Assembly: GCF_025506335.1 (NCBI RefSeq)
Contig: NZ_JANZYO010000005.1
Span: 448,498-512,497 of the forward strand
Length of the DNA stretch: 64,000 bases
Reading direction: 5' to 3'
Source: Mumia quercus
Lineage (GTDB): Bacteria > Actinomycetota > Actinomycetes > Propionibacteriales > Nocardioidaceae
This document shows positions 53,743 through 62,086 of this stretch, in pieces. Position 1 is the first letter of the stretch. Each line of letters starts with the position of its first letter. The notes under the pieces were generated by a model. That model was not told the DNA's origin. It saw only the letters and a list, made by a program, of their open reading frames with translations, and did not search any database. The translations under genes and the position numbers were made by a program.

Positions 53743-54492
53743 TCAGGCCGGGATCGGGACCAGGTCGACGGCGCCGACCGCGTACCGCGCGAGCACGACG
53801 TGGGCGAGCTCCGGCGCGGCGCCGAGCGGGTCGGAGACGGCGACCGCACCGGCCTCGAGCGCCAGCTCTGACGCACGGTCCGGCAGGAAGCCCGGTGCGA
53901 GGAACAGCGACCCGACCGCGATGTGCCGCTTGCCGTCGCGGCGCAGCGCGCGGACGGCCTCGCCGGCCGCCGGTGGTGCCGAGGACGCGAAGGCCGCGAG
54001 CACGGGCAGGCGGTGGTGGGCTCCCCAGGCACGGGCGACGCGGGCGACGTGCGCGTTGGCGCGGGCGTCGGAGCTGCCGGCCGCGGCGAGGACCAGACCG
54101 TCGAGCTCGGTCGCGCGCGCCTCGCGCAGCGCGGCCCGCAGGCGCAGGTCCAGCACCCCGAGGAAGCTCTTCTGGATGCCGAGGACGTCGGTCGCGAGCA
54201 CCCGGACGTGCGGGTGTCGCTCGCGCGCGGCCTCGACGACCGCGGGGACGTCGACGGACGCGTGGTACGCGTGGGTGAGGAGCAGCGGGACGATGACGAC
54301 CTCGTCGTGACCCTCGGCGACGAGCCGGTCGATCACGGTCAGCGGGCCGGGCTCGGCCAGCTCGAGATACGCCTCCTCGACTCGCAGGTCCGGACGCATG
54401 CACCGGACCAACTCCGTCAGTGATGCGATGGTGGCGGCCGAGCGGGGGTCGCGGCTTCCGTGAGCCAGCGTGACCAGTGCAGGGGCGGTCAT
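53743..54492 (-). CDS. Sirohydrochlorin chelatase (CbiX/SirB-like)
   Basis: A 249-residue class II chelatase with two CbiX-like halves. The N-terminal metal-binding His is in LAHGSRDPRS; the second is in LLLTHAYHASVDVP. The second half repeats with LAAAGSSDARAN and GSLFLAPGFLPDR. It would insert iron into sirohydrochlorin to give siroheme, the cofactor of the sulfite reductase three genes upstream; cobalt insertion for cobalamin is the alternative. ATG 54492 has a strong GGAGG upstream. It belongs to the sulfate reduction operon. Confidence 0.82.
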   Translation of the reverse strand: MTAPALVTLAHGSRDPRSAATIASLTELVRCMRPDLRVEEAYLELAEPGPLTVIDRLVAEGHDEVVIVPLLLTHAYHASVDVPAVVEAARERHPHVRVLATDVLGIQKSFLGVLDLRLRAALREARATELDGLVLAAAGSSDARANAHVARVARAWGAHHRLPVLAAFASSAPPAAGEAVRALRRDGKRHIAVGSLFLAPGFLPDRASELALEAGAVAVSDPLGAAPELAHVVLARYAVGAVDLVPIPA

Positions 54493-54548
54493 GGTGCATT
54501 CCTCCTTCCGGGAGGGTGTCGTGGGATCGGACAGGGTGAGGACAGGGT

Positions 54549-55274
54549 TCAGAGGTGGATGCCGCACTCGTTCTTGCCGGTGCCGGCCCAGCGTCCGCTG
54601 CGGGCGTCCTCGCCCGGGGCGACGCGCTGGGTGCACGGCCAGCAGCCGATCGACGGGTAGCCGTCGTACCTCAGCGGGTTGACGAGCACGCCGTTCTCGG
54701 CGATGTAGCGGTCGACGTCGTCGGCGCTCCAGCGCGCCAGCGGCGAGACCTTGACCTTGCGCTTGCGGGCGTCCCACCCCACCACGGGGGCGATGACGCG
54801 GCTGTGGGTCTCCTCGCGGCGAAGGCCGGTCGCCCAGGCGTCGTAGCCCGCCAGGGCGTCCTGCAGCGGGGCGACCTTGCGCAGGGCGCAGCAGCGGTCG
54901 GGGTCGGTACGGAACAGGTCCTTGCCGTGCTGCGCATCCTGCTCGGCGACCGACTGCTCCGGACGGACGGTGACGAGGTTGACCGGCATCGTGGCCTCGA
55001 CGGCGTCGCGGGTGCCGATGGTCTCGGCGAAGTGGTAGCCGGTGTCGAGGAAGACGACGTCGATACCGGGCGCCACCTTGCCGGCGATGTCGGCGAGCAC
55101 GGCGTCGCCCATCGACGAGGTGACGCAGAAGCGCTCGCCGAACTGCTCGACCGCCCACGCGACGATGAGCTCGGCCGGGGCGAGCTCGAGGTCGGGCCCG
55201 GCGATGCGGGCGAGCTCCTCGAGCTCCTCCGCGGAACGCGCGGGGACGTCCCCGCGTACGGCTGTCGTGGTCAT
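54549..55274 (-). CDS. cysH: Assimilatory APS/PAPS reductase (iron-sulfur type)
   Basis: A 241-residue enzyme reducing adenylyl sulfate (or phosphoadenylyl sulfate) to sulfite. It has the CC pair in DRCCALRKVAPL and a second pair in SIGCWPCT, which bind a 4Fe-4S cluster in the APS reductase branch. The catalytic cysteine is in the C-terminal NECGIHL. Its nucleotide-binding core reads FLDTGYHFAET. Its start overlaps the small zinc-ribbon gene by four bases. ATP sulfurylase (cysDN) is not adjacent and is not in this window. Confidence 0.9.
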   Translation of the reverse strand: MTTTAVRGDVPARSAEELEELARIAGPDLELAPAELIVAWAVEQFGERFCVTSSMGDAVLADIAGKVAPGIDVVFLDTGYHFAETIGTRDAVEATMPVNLVTVRPEQSVAEQDAQHGKDLFRTDPDRCCALRKVAPLQDALAGYDAWATGLRREETHSRVIAPVVGWDARKRKVKVSPLARWSADDVDRYIAENGVLVNPLRYDGYPSIGCWPCTQRVAPGEDARSGRWAGTGKNECGIHL

Positions 55275-55429
55275 GCAGTCTCACCTCCAGGTGGGATCAG
55301 TCCGAGGAACGAGAGCGCGAAGGCGCGGAGGCAGGAGCGGCACTCCCAGGCGCCGTGCTTGTCGGCGTGAGGACGCAGGTCCTCGTCGCCGCAGTACGGG
55401 CAGTGGTAGGGGGCCGCTCGTCCGCTCAT
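55271..55429 (-). CDS. Small zinc-ribbon protein of the sulfur operon
   Basis: A 52-residue protein with two CxxC pairs, YHCPYCGDEDLRPH and WECRSCLRAFALSF, giving a zinc ribbon. It starts at ATG 55429, which overlaps the sulfite reductase stop, and its stop overlaps the cysH start: two 4-base overlaps. Similar short genes sit between sulfite reductase and cysH in other actinobacteria. It may be an assembly or electron-transfer helper for sulfite reductase or APS reductase; this is inferred from position. Confidence 0.72.
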   Translation of the reverse strand: MSGRAAPYHCPYCGDEDLRPHADKHGAWECRSCLRAFALSFLGLIPPGGETA

Positions 55430-57108
55430 CGCAGCACGCCCTCCTCGGCTCGCCCGACCCACTCGGCGAACGACTCGCCGTCGGCGCGCTCAGCCAGGTA
55501 GGCCCGGACCAGACCCTCGACGTAGTCGGGGAGCCCGGCGGCAGTGACCTTGTGCGCCCGCAGCTTGCGGCCGAAGCCGGCCCGCAGCCCGAGCGCCCCT
55601 CCGAGGTGGACCTGGAAGCCCTCGACCTGCGTGCCGTCCTCCGTGACGAGCTGGCCCTTCAGGCCGATGTCGGCGGTCTGGATCCGGGCGCAGGAGTTGG
55701 GGCAGCCGTTGACGTTGATGGTGATCGGCTCGTCGAGCTCGGGAATGCGTCGCTGCATCTCCTCGATCAGGAGGTCGGCGCGGTTCTTGGTGTCGACGAT
55801 CGCGAGCTTGCAGAACTCGATGCCGGTGCACGCCATGGTGTTGCGGCGCCAGGGCGACGGCTCTGCCTCGAGCCCGATCTCCGCGAGCGCGGCGACGAGC
55901 GAGTCGACCTTGTCCGGCGCGACGTCGAGGACGAGCAGCTTCTGCTGGGCCGTCGTACGGACGCGGTTGCTGCCGTGGGCCTCGACGACGTCGGCGAGCC
56001 GGCTCAGCACCGTCCCGGTGACGCGTCCGACCTTGGGGGCGACGCCCACGTAGTAGTTGCCGTCGACCTGCTGGTGCACGCCCACGTGGTCGCCGGGCGT
56101 ACGGGGCGCGGGCGCCTCGGGGCCGTCGACGAGCTTGCGCTTGAGGTACTCGTTCTCGAGGACGTCGCGGAACTTCTCCGGGCCCCAGTCGGCGATGAGG
56201 AACTTGATGCGCGCGCGGGTCCGCAGGCGGCGGTAGCCGTAGTCGCGGAAGACCGAGGCGATCCCGTGCCAGACCTCGGGCACCTCCTCGAGCGGCACCC
56301 AGGCACCGAGCCGCTGCGCGAGCATCGGGTTGGTGGACAGTCCGCCGCCGACCAGCAGGTCGAAGCCGGGGCCGTAGTCGGGGTGGACGACACCGGTGAA
56401 CGCGACGTCGTTGATCTGCGGGACCACGTCGTGGCTGGGGTGGCCGCTGATGGCGGTCTTGAACTTGCGGGGGAGGTTCGACAGCGACGGATCGCCGATG
56501 TAGCGGCGCTGGATCTCGTCCACGGCCCACGTGCCGTCGATGATCTCGTCGGCGGCGATGCCGGCGACGGGGGAGCCGAGGATGACGCGGGGGCAGTCAC
56601 CGCACGCCTCCTGGGTCGACAGCCCGACGGACTCCAGGCGCCCCCAGATCTCAGGCATGTCCTCGACGCGGATCCAGTGGTACTGGACGTTCTGGCGGTC
56701 GGTGAGGTCCGCGGTGTCCCGGCCGAACTCGGTGGAGATGCCGGCGACCGTCCGCAGCTGTGCGAGGTCGAGCTGGCCGCCGTCGATGCGTACCCGGAGC
56801 ATGAAGTACGAGTCCTCGAGCTCCTCCGGCTCCAGCGTCGCGGTCTTGCCGCCGTCGATGCCGGGCTTGCGCTGGGTGTACAGCCCCCACCAGCGGAAGC
56901 GTCCGCGCAGGTCGGCCTTGTCGATCGAGTCGAACCCGCCGTGCGCGTAGATGTTCTCGATGCGGGCACGCACGTTGAGCGGGTTGTCGTCCTTCTTGGA
57001 CTGCTCGTTGGCGTTGAGCGGCTCGCGGTAGCCGAGAGCCCACTGGCCCTCGCCCTTCTTGCGGCGGGGGCGGGCAGCGCGCACGGGTGCGTCGGTGGTG
57101 GCAGTCAT
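55426..57108 (-). CDS. Ferredoxin-dependent sulfite (nitrite) reductase
   Basis: A 560-residue siroheme, 4Fe-4S enzyme that reduces sulfite to sulfide with ferredoxin. The family marks are RFRWWGLYTQR, TDRQNVQYHWI, the cluster cysteines in ACTGIEFCKLA and NVNGCPNSCARIQ, and the pairing of two homologous halves. The sulfite versus nitrite choice is made on context: it opens a cys operon with APS reductase and siroheme chelatase. ATG 57108 is preceded by AGGACG. A cysteine-containing leader peptide ends 71 bases upstream, so expression is likely controlled by translation of that leader. Confidence 0.92.
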   Translation of the reverse strand: MTATTDAPVRAARPRRKKGEGQWALGYREPLNANEQSKKDDNPLNVRARIENIYAHGGFDSIDKADLRGRFRWWGLYTQRKPGIDGGKTATLEPEELEDSYFMLRVRIDGGQLDLAQLRTVAGISTEFGRDTADLTDRQNVQYHWIRVEDMPEIWGRLESVGLSTQEACGDCPRVILGSPVAGIAADEIIDGTWAVDEIQRRYIGDPSLSNLPRKFKTAISGHPSHDVVPQINDVAFTGVVHPDYGPGFDLLVGGGLSTNPMLAQRLGAWVPLEEVPEVWHGIASVFRDYGYRRLRTRARIKFLIADWGPEKFRDVLENEYLKRKLVDGPEAPAPRTPGDHVGVHQQVDGNYYVGVAPKVGRVTGTVLSRLADVVEAHGSNRVRTTAQQKLLVLDVAPDKVDSLVAALAEIGLEAEPSPWRRNTMACTGIEFCKLAIVDTKNRADLLIEEMQRRIPELDEPITINVNGCPNSCARIQTADIGLKGQLVTEDGTQVEGFQVHLGGALGLRAGFGRKLRAHKVTAAGLPDYVEGLVRAYLAERADGESFAEWVGRAEEGVLR

Positions 57109-57179
57109 GAGACGTCCTGTCGAAGATGCTCGAGAAGCGGATGACGGTCGGGCCGGCACTCAGAAAGCCGGGGCCAGGA

Positions 57180-57266
57180 TCAGGCGCAGCGACACATCAT
57201 GCTGCGCATACGACCGAAGTCCACGTGGCGACGGGCCGCCAGGTGAGTCGTCTGCGCTGTGAGCAT
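57180..57266 (-). CDS. Cysteine-containing leader peptide (uORF) of the sulfur operon
   Basis: A 28-residue frame from ATG 57266 to TGA 57180. It contains RRHVDFGRM and ends MMCRCA, with two cysteine codons just before the stop. This matches the short actinobacterial 'putative leader peptides' before sulfur genes, whose usual shape is R-x-HVDL-x-R ... C near the end. Slow translation at the Cys codons when cysteine is scarce could change mRNA folding and free the sulfite reductase start. CAGACT (57274-57279) seven bases before the ATG gives it a leaderless promoter. Confidence 0.75.
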   Translation of the reverse strand: MLTAQTTHLAARRHVDFGRMRSMMCRCA

Positions 57267-57273
57267 GGTCGTA

Positions 57274-57303
57274 AGTCTGTGCTGCGGACCCCTGATCCGG
57301 CAA
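57274..57303 (-). promoter_or_regulatory. Promoter of the sulfur operon leader
   Basis: On the minus strand TTGCCG (-35, 57298-57303) and CAGACT (-10, 57274-57279) are separated by 18 bases; the -10 ends seven bases before the leader peptide ATG. This is the best-formed -35/-10 pair I found in the window. Confidence 0.6.
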
Positions 57304-57317
57304 TGGCCAATCCCACG

Positions 57318-57346
57318 ATATGAGATTCCCGTTCATCATGTGAGAT
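57318..57346. promoter_or_regulatory. Direct-repeat activator site upstream of the sulfur operon
   Basis: ATATGAGAT (57318-57326) and ATGTGAGAT (57338-57346) are repeats whose starts are 20 bases apart, two helical turns. They lie just upstream of the predicted -35, a usual place for an activator dimer of dimers. The protein is unknown. Confidence 0.45.
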
Positions 57347-57473
57347 CCGTGTTCGGTGATCCCCGGAGTTGCAGGGATCGGAGGGGGTCTGTGTGAGCGC
57401 CGCCACAGAGTCCGGCGCGTTAACGCCTCCGTGAGCGAAAGCGGGTACGGGAACGGTGCCGTAGCGTGACGTC

Positions 57474-57908
57474 ATGGTTGCTGTCTCGCGCACGCTCACC
57501 GTCGACAAGCCGCTCCCTGAGGTCTTCGCCTTCCTCAGCGACTTCACCACCACCGAGCAGTGGGACCCCGGCACCGTCGAGACGACGCGGCTCTCCGGAG
57601 ACGGAGGCGTCGGCACCCGTTACCACAACGTGTCGAAGTTCCTCGGCAAGAGCGTCGAGCTGACGTACGAGACGACCCGGCGCGACCCGGACGCGGTCTT
57701 CGAGGTCACCGGCAGCAACGACTCCGTGACGACGACGGACCATCTCGTGTTCGCCTCGACCGGCACCGGCACCGAGGTCCAGTACACCGCCGACTTCACG
57801 TTCCACGGTGCCGTCGGCAAGGTGCCTGACGCGATCCTCCGACTGCCGCTCGAGCGGCTCGCCGACAAGACGGCGCGTCAGATGAGGGACACCCTGTCCC
57901 GCCTCTGA
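57474..57908 (+). CDS. SRPBCC family (polyketide cyclase/START-like) protein
   Basis: A 144-residue protein with a standard SRPBCC layout: VSRTLTVDKPLPEVFAFLSDFTTTEQWDPG at the start, a beta-rich sheet and the long C-terminal helix (LPLERLADKTARQMRDTL). TAGCGT (57462-57467) ends six bases before the ATG. It is unrelated in sequence to the SRPBCC protein at 40705 and stands alone, divergent from the sulfur operon and converging with the acyl-CoA dehydrogenase gene. A hydrophobic ligand is likely; its identity is unknown. Confidence 0.8.
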   Translation: MVAVSRTLTVDKPLPEVFAFLSDFTTTEQWDPGTVETTRLSGDGGVGTRYHNVSKFLGKSVELTYETTRRDPDAVFEVTGSNDSVTTTDHLVFASTGTGTEVQYTADFTFHGAVGKVPDAILRLPLERLADKTARQMRDTLSRL

Positions 57909-57923
57909 GGACTCCCGGCGGTC

Positions 57924-59570
57924 TCAGAGGGTGACGGGGGTCGCCCGCCGCGCGATGCGCGCCGCGTCGACGCCGCGCGGGAGGGTGCCGAAGGTCCCTG
58001 CCCAGTCGCCCGCGACGCGGCTGGCGAGGAACGCGTCGGTCACGTCCGGGTCGCTGTGGCGGATGAGCAAGGACGCCTGGAGCGCGACCGCCATCTGCCC
58101 CGCGAGGCGCCGTGCGCGGAACTCCATGTCGGACAGGTCGGCGAGACCGGCGAGCACATCGTTCACGGCCGCGTCCAGCCGCGGGTCCTCCCCGCGGACG
58201 CTGCCGACCTCGGTGAGCCAGGCGTCGAGCGCCTCCGGCTCGCGCTGGAGCGCACGCAGGACGTCGAGCGCGTTGACGTTGCCGCTGCCCTCCCAGATCG
58301 AGTTGAGCGGAGACTCGCGGAACAGCAGCGGCATGCCGGACTCCTCGACGTAGCCGTTGCCGCCCAGTACCTCGAGCGCCTCCGCGACGTGGAAGGGCGT
58401 GCGCTTGCAGACCCAGAACTTCGCGATCGGCAGCGCGATGCGGCGCAGGGCGCGCTCGTGCTCGTCTGCGGGCTGCTCGACGCTGGAGGCCATCCGCAGG
58501 GCGAGCAGCGTGGCGGCCTCGCTCTCGACGGCGAGGTCGGCCAGGACGTTCTGCATGGCGGGCTTGTCGGAGAGGAGCCCACCGAACGCCGAGCGCTGCG
58601 AGGCGTGCCAGGTCGCCTCCGCCACGGCGCGTCGCATCAACGACGAAGACCCCAGCACGCAGTCCAGCCGGGTCGACGCGACCATCTCGATGATCGTCCG
58701 GACCCCGCGGCCCTCGTCGCCGAGGCGTACGGCCCACGTGCCGTCGAGCTCCAGCTCGGAGGAGGCGTTCGAGCGGTTGCCGAGCTTGTCCTTGAGCCGC
58801 ACCACCTGCAGGGGGTTGCGGGTGCCGTCGGGCAGCACCCGGGGCACGACGAAGCAGGTGAGGCCGCCCGGCGCCTGGGCCAGGACGAGGAAGAGGTCGT
58901 TCATCGGCGCGCTGGTGAACCACTTGTGCCCGCGCAGCACGTACTCGCCCTCGACGTCGGTCGGCGTCGCCACGGTGACGTTGGTGCGGACGTCGGACCC
59001 GCCCTGCTTCTCTGTCATCCCCATCCCGGCGAGGATCCCGCGCTTCTCGGCAGGGTTGCGCAGCCCGAAGTCGTACTCGGTGGAGGCGAGCAGCGGGGTC
59101 CACTGCTTGGCCAGCGCGTCGTCGGCGCGCAGGGCGGGGACGGCGGCATACGTCATCGTGAGCGGGCAGCCGTGGCCAGGCTCGTTGTGCGTCCACGCCA
59201 CGTACGCGGCGGCGCGTCGCAGGTGCGGCTTCGGCTCCTCGCTGACCCACGGGGTCGCGTGCAGGCCGAACTCGACCCCACGCTGCATCATCCAGTGCCA
59301 CGACGGGTGGAACGTGATCTCGTCCACGCGGTTGCCGTACCGGTCGACCGGTTGGTGGACGGGCTCGTGGCGGTTGGCCAGCATGCCGTGCTCACGGGCC
59401 TGCGCCGATCCGCCGAGCTCCCCGACGGGGTCCAGCGAGGTCAGGACCGTCTCCGCGTCGTCACCGGCGAAGGCGCGCACCGCGGCGACGAGCGCGGCGT
59501 CGGAGCGCACGGTGTGGTAGCCGGCCAGCGGCGCAGCCTGGTTGTGCGGGGTGCGTTGCAGCGGGTCCAT
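57924..59570 (-). CDS. AidB-like acyl-CoA dehydrogenase
   Basis: A 548-residue acyl-CoA dehydrogenase family flavoprotein of the AidB type. AidB features are MTEKQGGSDVRTNVT, GHKWFTSAPMNDLFLVLAQA, EVLGGNGYVEESGMPLLFRE and NSIWEGSGNVNALDVLRAL, with a long C-terminal extension. AidB is part of the adaptive response to alkylating agents, though its enzymatic role is unsettled; other family members act on acyl-CoAs. TACGCT (59577-59582, minus strand) ends six bases before ATG 59570. It is divergent from rsgA. Confidence 0.9.
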   Translation of the reverse strand: MDPLQRTPHNQAAPLAGYHTVRSDAALVAAVRAFAGDDAETVLTSLDPVGELGGSAQAREHGMLANRHEPVHQPVDRYGNRVDEITFHPSWHWMMQRGVEFGLHATPWVSEEPKPHLRRAAAYVAWTHNEPGHGCPLTMTYAAVPALRADDALAKQWTPLLASTEYDFGLRNPAEKRGILAGMGMTEKQGGSDVRTNVTVATPTDVEGEYVLRGHKWFTSAPMNDLFLVLAQAPGGLTCFVVPRVLPDGTRNPLQVVRLKDKLGNRSNASSELELDGTWAVRLGDEGRGVRTIIEMVASTRLDCVLGSSSLMRRAVAEATWHASQRSAFGGLLSDKPAMQNVLADLAVESEAATLLALRMASSVEQPADEHERALRRIALPIAKFWVCKRTPFHVAEALEVLGGNGYVEESGMPLLFRESPLNSIWEGSGNVNALDVLRALQREPEALDAWLTEVGSVRGEDPRLDAAVNDVLAGLADLSDMEFRARRLAGQMAVALQASLLIRHSDPDVTDAFLASRVAGDWAGTFGTLPRGVDAARIARRATPVTL

Positions 59571-59663
59571 GCGGCCAGCGTAGGCGCCCGCGTCGTGACC
59601 TGGGCCACGTGGTCGACCGAAATTCGTTCGCTCCGCAGGCGGCTTCCTCCGTACGGTCGCGGG

Positions 59664-60677
59664 GTGGACGCACAGACGCAGAGCGGGACGAGCCGGACAC
59701 CCGAGCGGTGGCGCGGCCGCGTCGTGCGCGGCGACCGCGGGGTCGTCCGCGTACGACGCGCCGACGGCGAGGACGTCGCCGCGCGAGTCGTGCCCGGTCC
59801 GGGCGGCGAGAGCGTCCCGTGCGTGGGCGACTGGGTGAGCGTCGAGGCGGTCGGTGCCGAGCTGCGGGTGGTGGAGATCGAGCCGCGACGCACCGCTCTC
59901 GAGCGCGCCGAGCCCGGCGGCTCGTCGCGGCGTCAGGTGCTCGCCGCCAACCTCGATGCGGTCGCGGTCGTCGTCGGTCTCGACCAGATGCCGTCCCTCG
60001 CGAAGGTCGAGCGGCTCCTGGTCGTGGCGTGGGCGAGCGGCGCACCGGCGACGGTCGTCCTGACCAAGGCCGACCTCGCGTCTGACGGCCCCGACGTGGC
60101 CGAGGAGGTCACGACCCAGCTCGGTGCTCCGGTCGTCCTGTGCAGCGCGCGGACGGGTGACGGCCTCGCGGAGGTCGCGGCGCTGGCCGGTGACGGGACG
60201 CTCGCGCTCCTGGGCTCCTCCGGTGCGGGGAAGTCGAGTCTCGTGAACGCGCTGGCGGGGGAGGACCTGGTCGCGACGTCGGAGATCCGTGCGGACGGGC
60301 GGGGTCGACACACCACGGTGCGGCGCGAGCTCGTGGCTCTCCCCGGCGGCGGGTGGGTGATCGACACGCCCGGGCTCCGCGGCGTCGGCGTCACCGACAC
60401 CGAAGGGCTGGTCGCCGCGTTCGCCGATGTCGAGGAGCTGGCGGCGTCCTGCCGCTTCGCCGACTGCGGTCACCAGGTCGAGCCGGGATGTGCGGTGCGT
60501 GCGGCCCTCGACGCGGGCACCCTGAGCCTGCGCCGCTTCGAGAGCTGGCGCGCCCTGCAGCGCGAGGCGCAGTGGCTCGAGCGACGTGCGGACGCGCGGC
60601 TGGCGGCCGAGCAGAACCGCAAGCTCCGTCGCTCGACGCGCGCCCAGCGACGCTACCGCCGCGCGCGCGGCCACTGA
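59664..60677 (+). CDS. rsgA: Ribosome small subunit-dependent GTPase A
   Basis: A 337-residue circularly permuted GTPase that checks late 30S maturation. The OB domain is about residues 15-85. The GTPase has motifs in the permuted order: G4 VLTKADL, G5 VLCSARTG, then G1 LLGSSGAGKSSLVN, G3 DTPGLRG. The zinc knuckle is CRFADCGHQVEPGC. GTG 59664 follows TACGGT (59652-59657) by six bases. Actinobacterial versions are slightly longer at the basic C-terminus (RRSTRAQRRYRRARGH). It converges with the peptidase gene. Confidence 0.93.
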   Translation: MDAQTQSGTSRTPERWRGRVVRGDRGVVRVRRADGEDVAARVVPGPGGESVPCVGDWVSVEAVGAELRVVEIEPRRTALERAEPGGSSRRQVLAANLDAVAVVVGLDQMPSLAKVERLLVVAWASGAPATVVLTKADLASDGPDVAEEVTTQLGAPVVLCSARTGDGLAEVAALAGDGTLALLGSSGAGKSSLVNALAGEDLVATSEIRADGRGRHTTVRRELVALPGGGWVIDTPGLRGVGVTDTEGLVAAFADVEELAASCRFADCGHQVEPGCAVRAALDAGTLSLRRFESWRALQREAQWLERRADARLAAEQNRKLRRSTRAQRRYRRARGH

Positions 60678-60687
60678 CCGAGCCGGC

Positions 60688-62043
60688 TCAGTCCCAGAAG
60701 GTCGTCGGTGCCGGCAGCTGGCGGGCGCCCCGGCCGGCGTACTGGAAGTGGTGCCAGTCCGAGCGGCCCATCCACCGGAACCCGTGCCGCGCCATGATGC
60801 GGACGACGACGTGCTTGCGGCTGCGGTAGACGACGGCCTTCGGCGTGCGGCGGGTGTCCCAGGCGCTGTTCGGGACGAGGCCCCATCCCGACCGGTACGG
60901 GTTCTCCCACGGGTTGATGTCGAGGCTGCGGCCGGTGCTGTGCGGGCTGCGCCGTCCCGGTCGGCCGACCACGCCGCGGCAGTTGAACGCCGAGGAGTTG
61001 CCGGCGGCCATCGACTTCATGTCGTCGGCGCCTCGCAGGCGCCGCGACCAGCCGAAGCGGTCGACGCGGTACATCGAGCGGATCGGCACCTTGGCCTCGT
61101 ACAGGTCGGTCAAGACCCGCTTGGTCGCCTTGGCGACGCCCCGGTGGACCACGAGCTCGCCGCGGCGCCGGTAGCCGTCGTACGCGTAGTAGCTGGTCTC
61201 TACGAGGCGCAGCGAGCTGCGGCCGACGGGGCATCCGCGGTGCCAGCTGCGGCCCTTCATCGAGCGCCAGACTCGTGCGGAGATCTTCTTGATCCGCACG
61301 TGCGCGCCGGCCGACACCGCGCGGCGCTGCGGGGGAAGCGTCCGGCGCGGCGCCGGGGCCCCGGACGGCAGGCGGACGACCCGTCCAGGCGGGAGGTTGT
61401 CGATGCCGTGGCCGGCCGACGTGGCGGCCCGTACGGCGGCTGTGGCGGGCGTCCGGAGCTGGTACGTGGTGTCCACGCGGGGGCGGACCCGGACCGTTCC
61501 GACGCCCTTTCTGACCGTGACCGCGGCACGTCGGGTCCAGGTCTTGCTACCGGCGCGGCGTCCGTACAGCTGGGCGGTCCCCGTGACAGGGCGCCCGTCG
61601 ACCGTGACCCACCGCGCGGTGAGGCGCAGGCGGCGTCCGTCGCGGAGACGGTGCGCGCCGCTGAGCGTGGCGCGAGCCGGGGCGGGGACGCCGGTGAGCC
61701 GGACCTCGCGTGAAACCGTCCCCTCGGCGCTGCGGTAGGTGACGCGGAGGGTCTGCGCCCCGGCGACGACGACAACCCTCAACCCGTACGTGCCGTCGCC
61801 GGCAGGTCGCCCGGTGGCCAGCGGGCGCCACGAGCCGTCCGAGGCCCGGCGCTCGAGCGTGAGCTCGCCTCCCGGCGGGGTGGCCACCCCGGTGACCGTC
61901 GCCCCGGCACCGACGTAGCCGGTGGCGGGCGCGGACGCGGTGAGCGTCGGTGCCGCCGCGGCCGCCGGGCCCGCGGCCAGCAGCGTGACGAGGAGGGCGA
62001 GCACGGTGAGAGGGACCAGCGGGAGCAGGCGGCGAGGCGTCAC
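60688..62043 (-). CDS. Secreted M15-like D-Ala-D-Ala carboxypeptidase with Ig-like domains
   Basis: A 451-residue exported protein. The signal peptide spans residues 1-30 (LLPLVPLTVLALLVTLLAAGP then an Ala-rich end). Two beta-rich Ig-like modules follow (about 35-215), with sequences such as TLERRASDGSWRPLATG and GTAQLYGRRAGSKTW. The C-terminal metal-binding domain shows SAFNCR, PHSTGRSLDINPWENPY (HxxGxxxD) and GRSDWHHFQY (catalytic Asp and His), typical of M15/VanY-like peptidases acting on peptidoglycan. GTG 62043 follows TAGCGT (62050-62055, minus strand) by six bases. It converges with rsgA. Confidence 0.85.
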   Translation of the reverse strand: MTPRRLLPLVPLTVLALLVTLLAAGPAAAAAPTLTASAPATGYVGAGATVTGVATPPGGELTLERRASDGSWRPLATGRPAGDGTYGLRVVVVAGAQTLRVTYRSAEGTVSREVRLTGVPAPARATLSGAHRLRDGRRLRLTARWVTVDGRPVTGTAQLYGRRAGSKTWTRRAAVTVRKGVGTVRVRPRVDTTYQLRTPATAAVRAATSAGHGIDNLPPGRVVRLPSGAPAPRRTLPPQRRAVSAGAHVRIKKISARVWRSMKGRSWHRGCPVGRSSLRLVETSYYAYDGYRRRGELVVHRGVAKATKRVLTDLYEAKVPIRSMYRVDRFGWSRRLRGADDMKSMAAGNSSAFNCRGVVGRPGRRSPHSTGRSLDINPWENPYRSGWGLVPNSAWDTRRTPKAVVYRSRKHVVVRIMARHGFRWMGRSDWHHFQYAGRGARQLPAPTTFWD

Positions 62044-62086
62044 CCCTCCACGCTAGAGGTCGTGGCGCGGACCCGCCGCTCGGAGG

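Noticed and set aside
57109..57179. SAM or cobalamin riboswitch before the sulfite reductase
   Set aside because: None of the conserved riboswitch cores is visible; the leader peptide explains the region better.
57924..60674. 916-codon minus-strand frame extending the AidB-like gene
   Set aside because: The AidB family sequence begins at 59570 with a promoter signal just upstream; the extension is opposite rsgA and has no domain.
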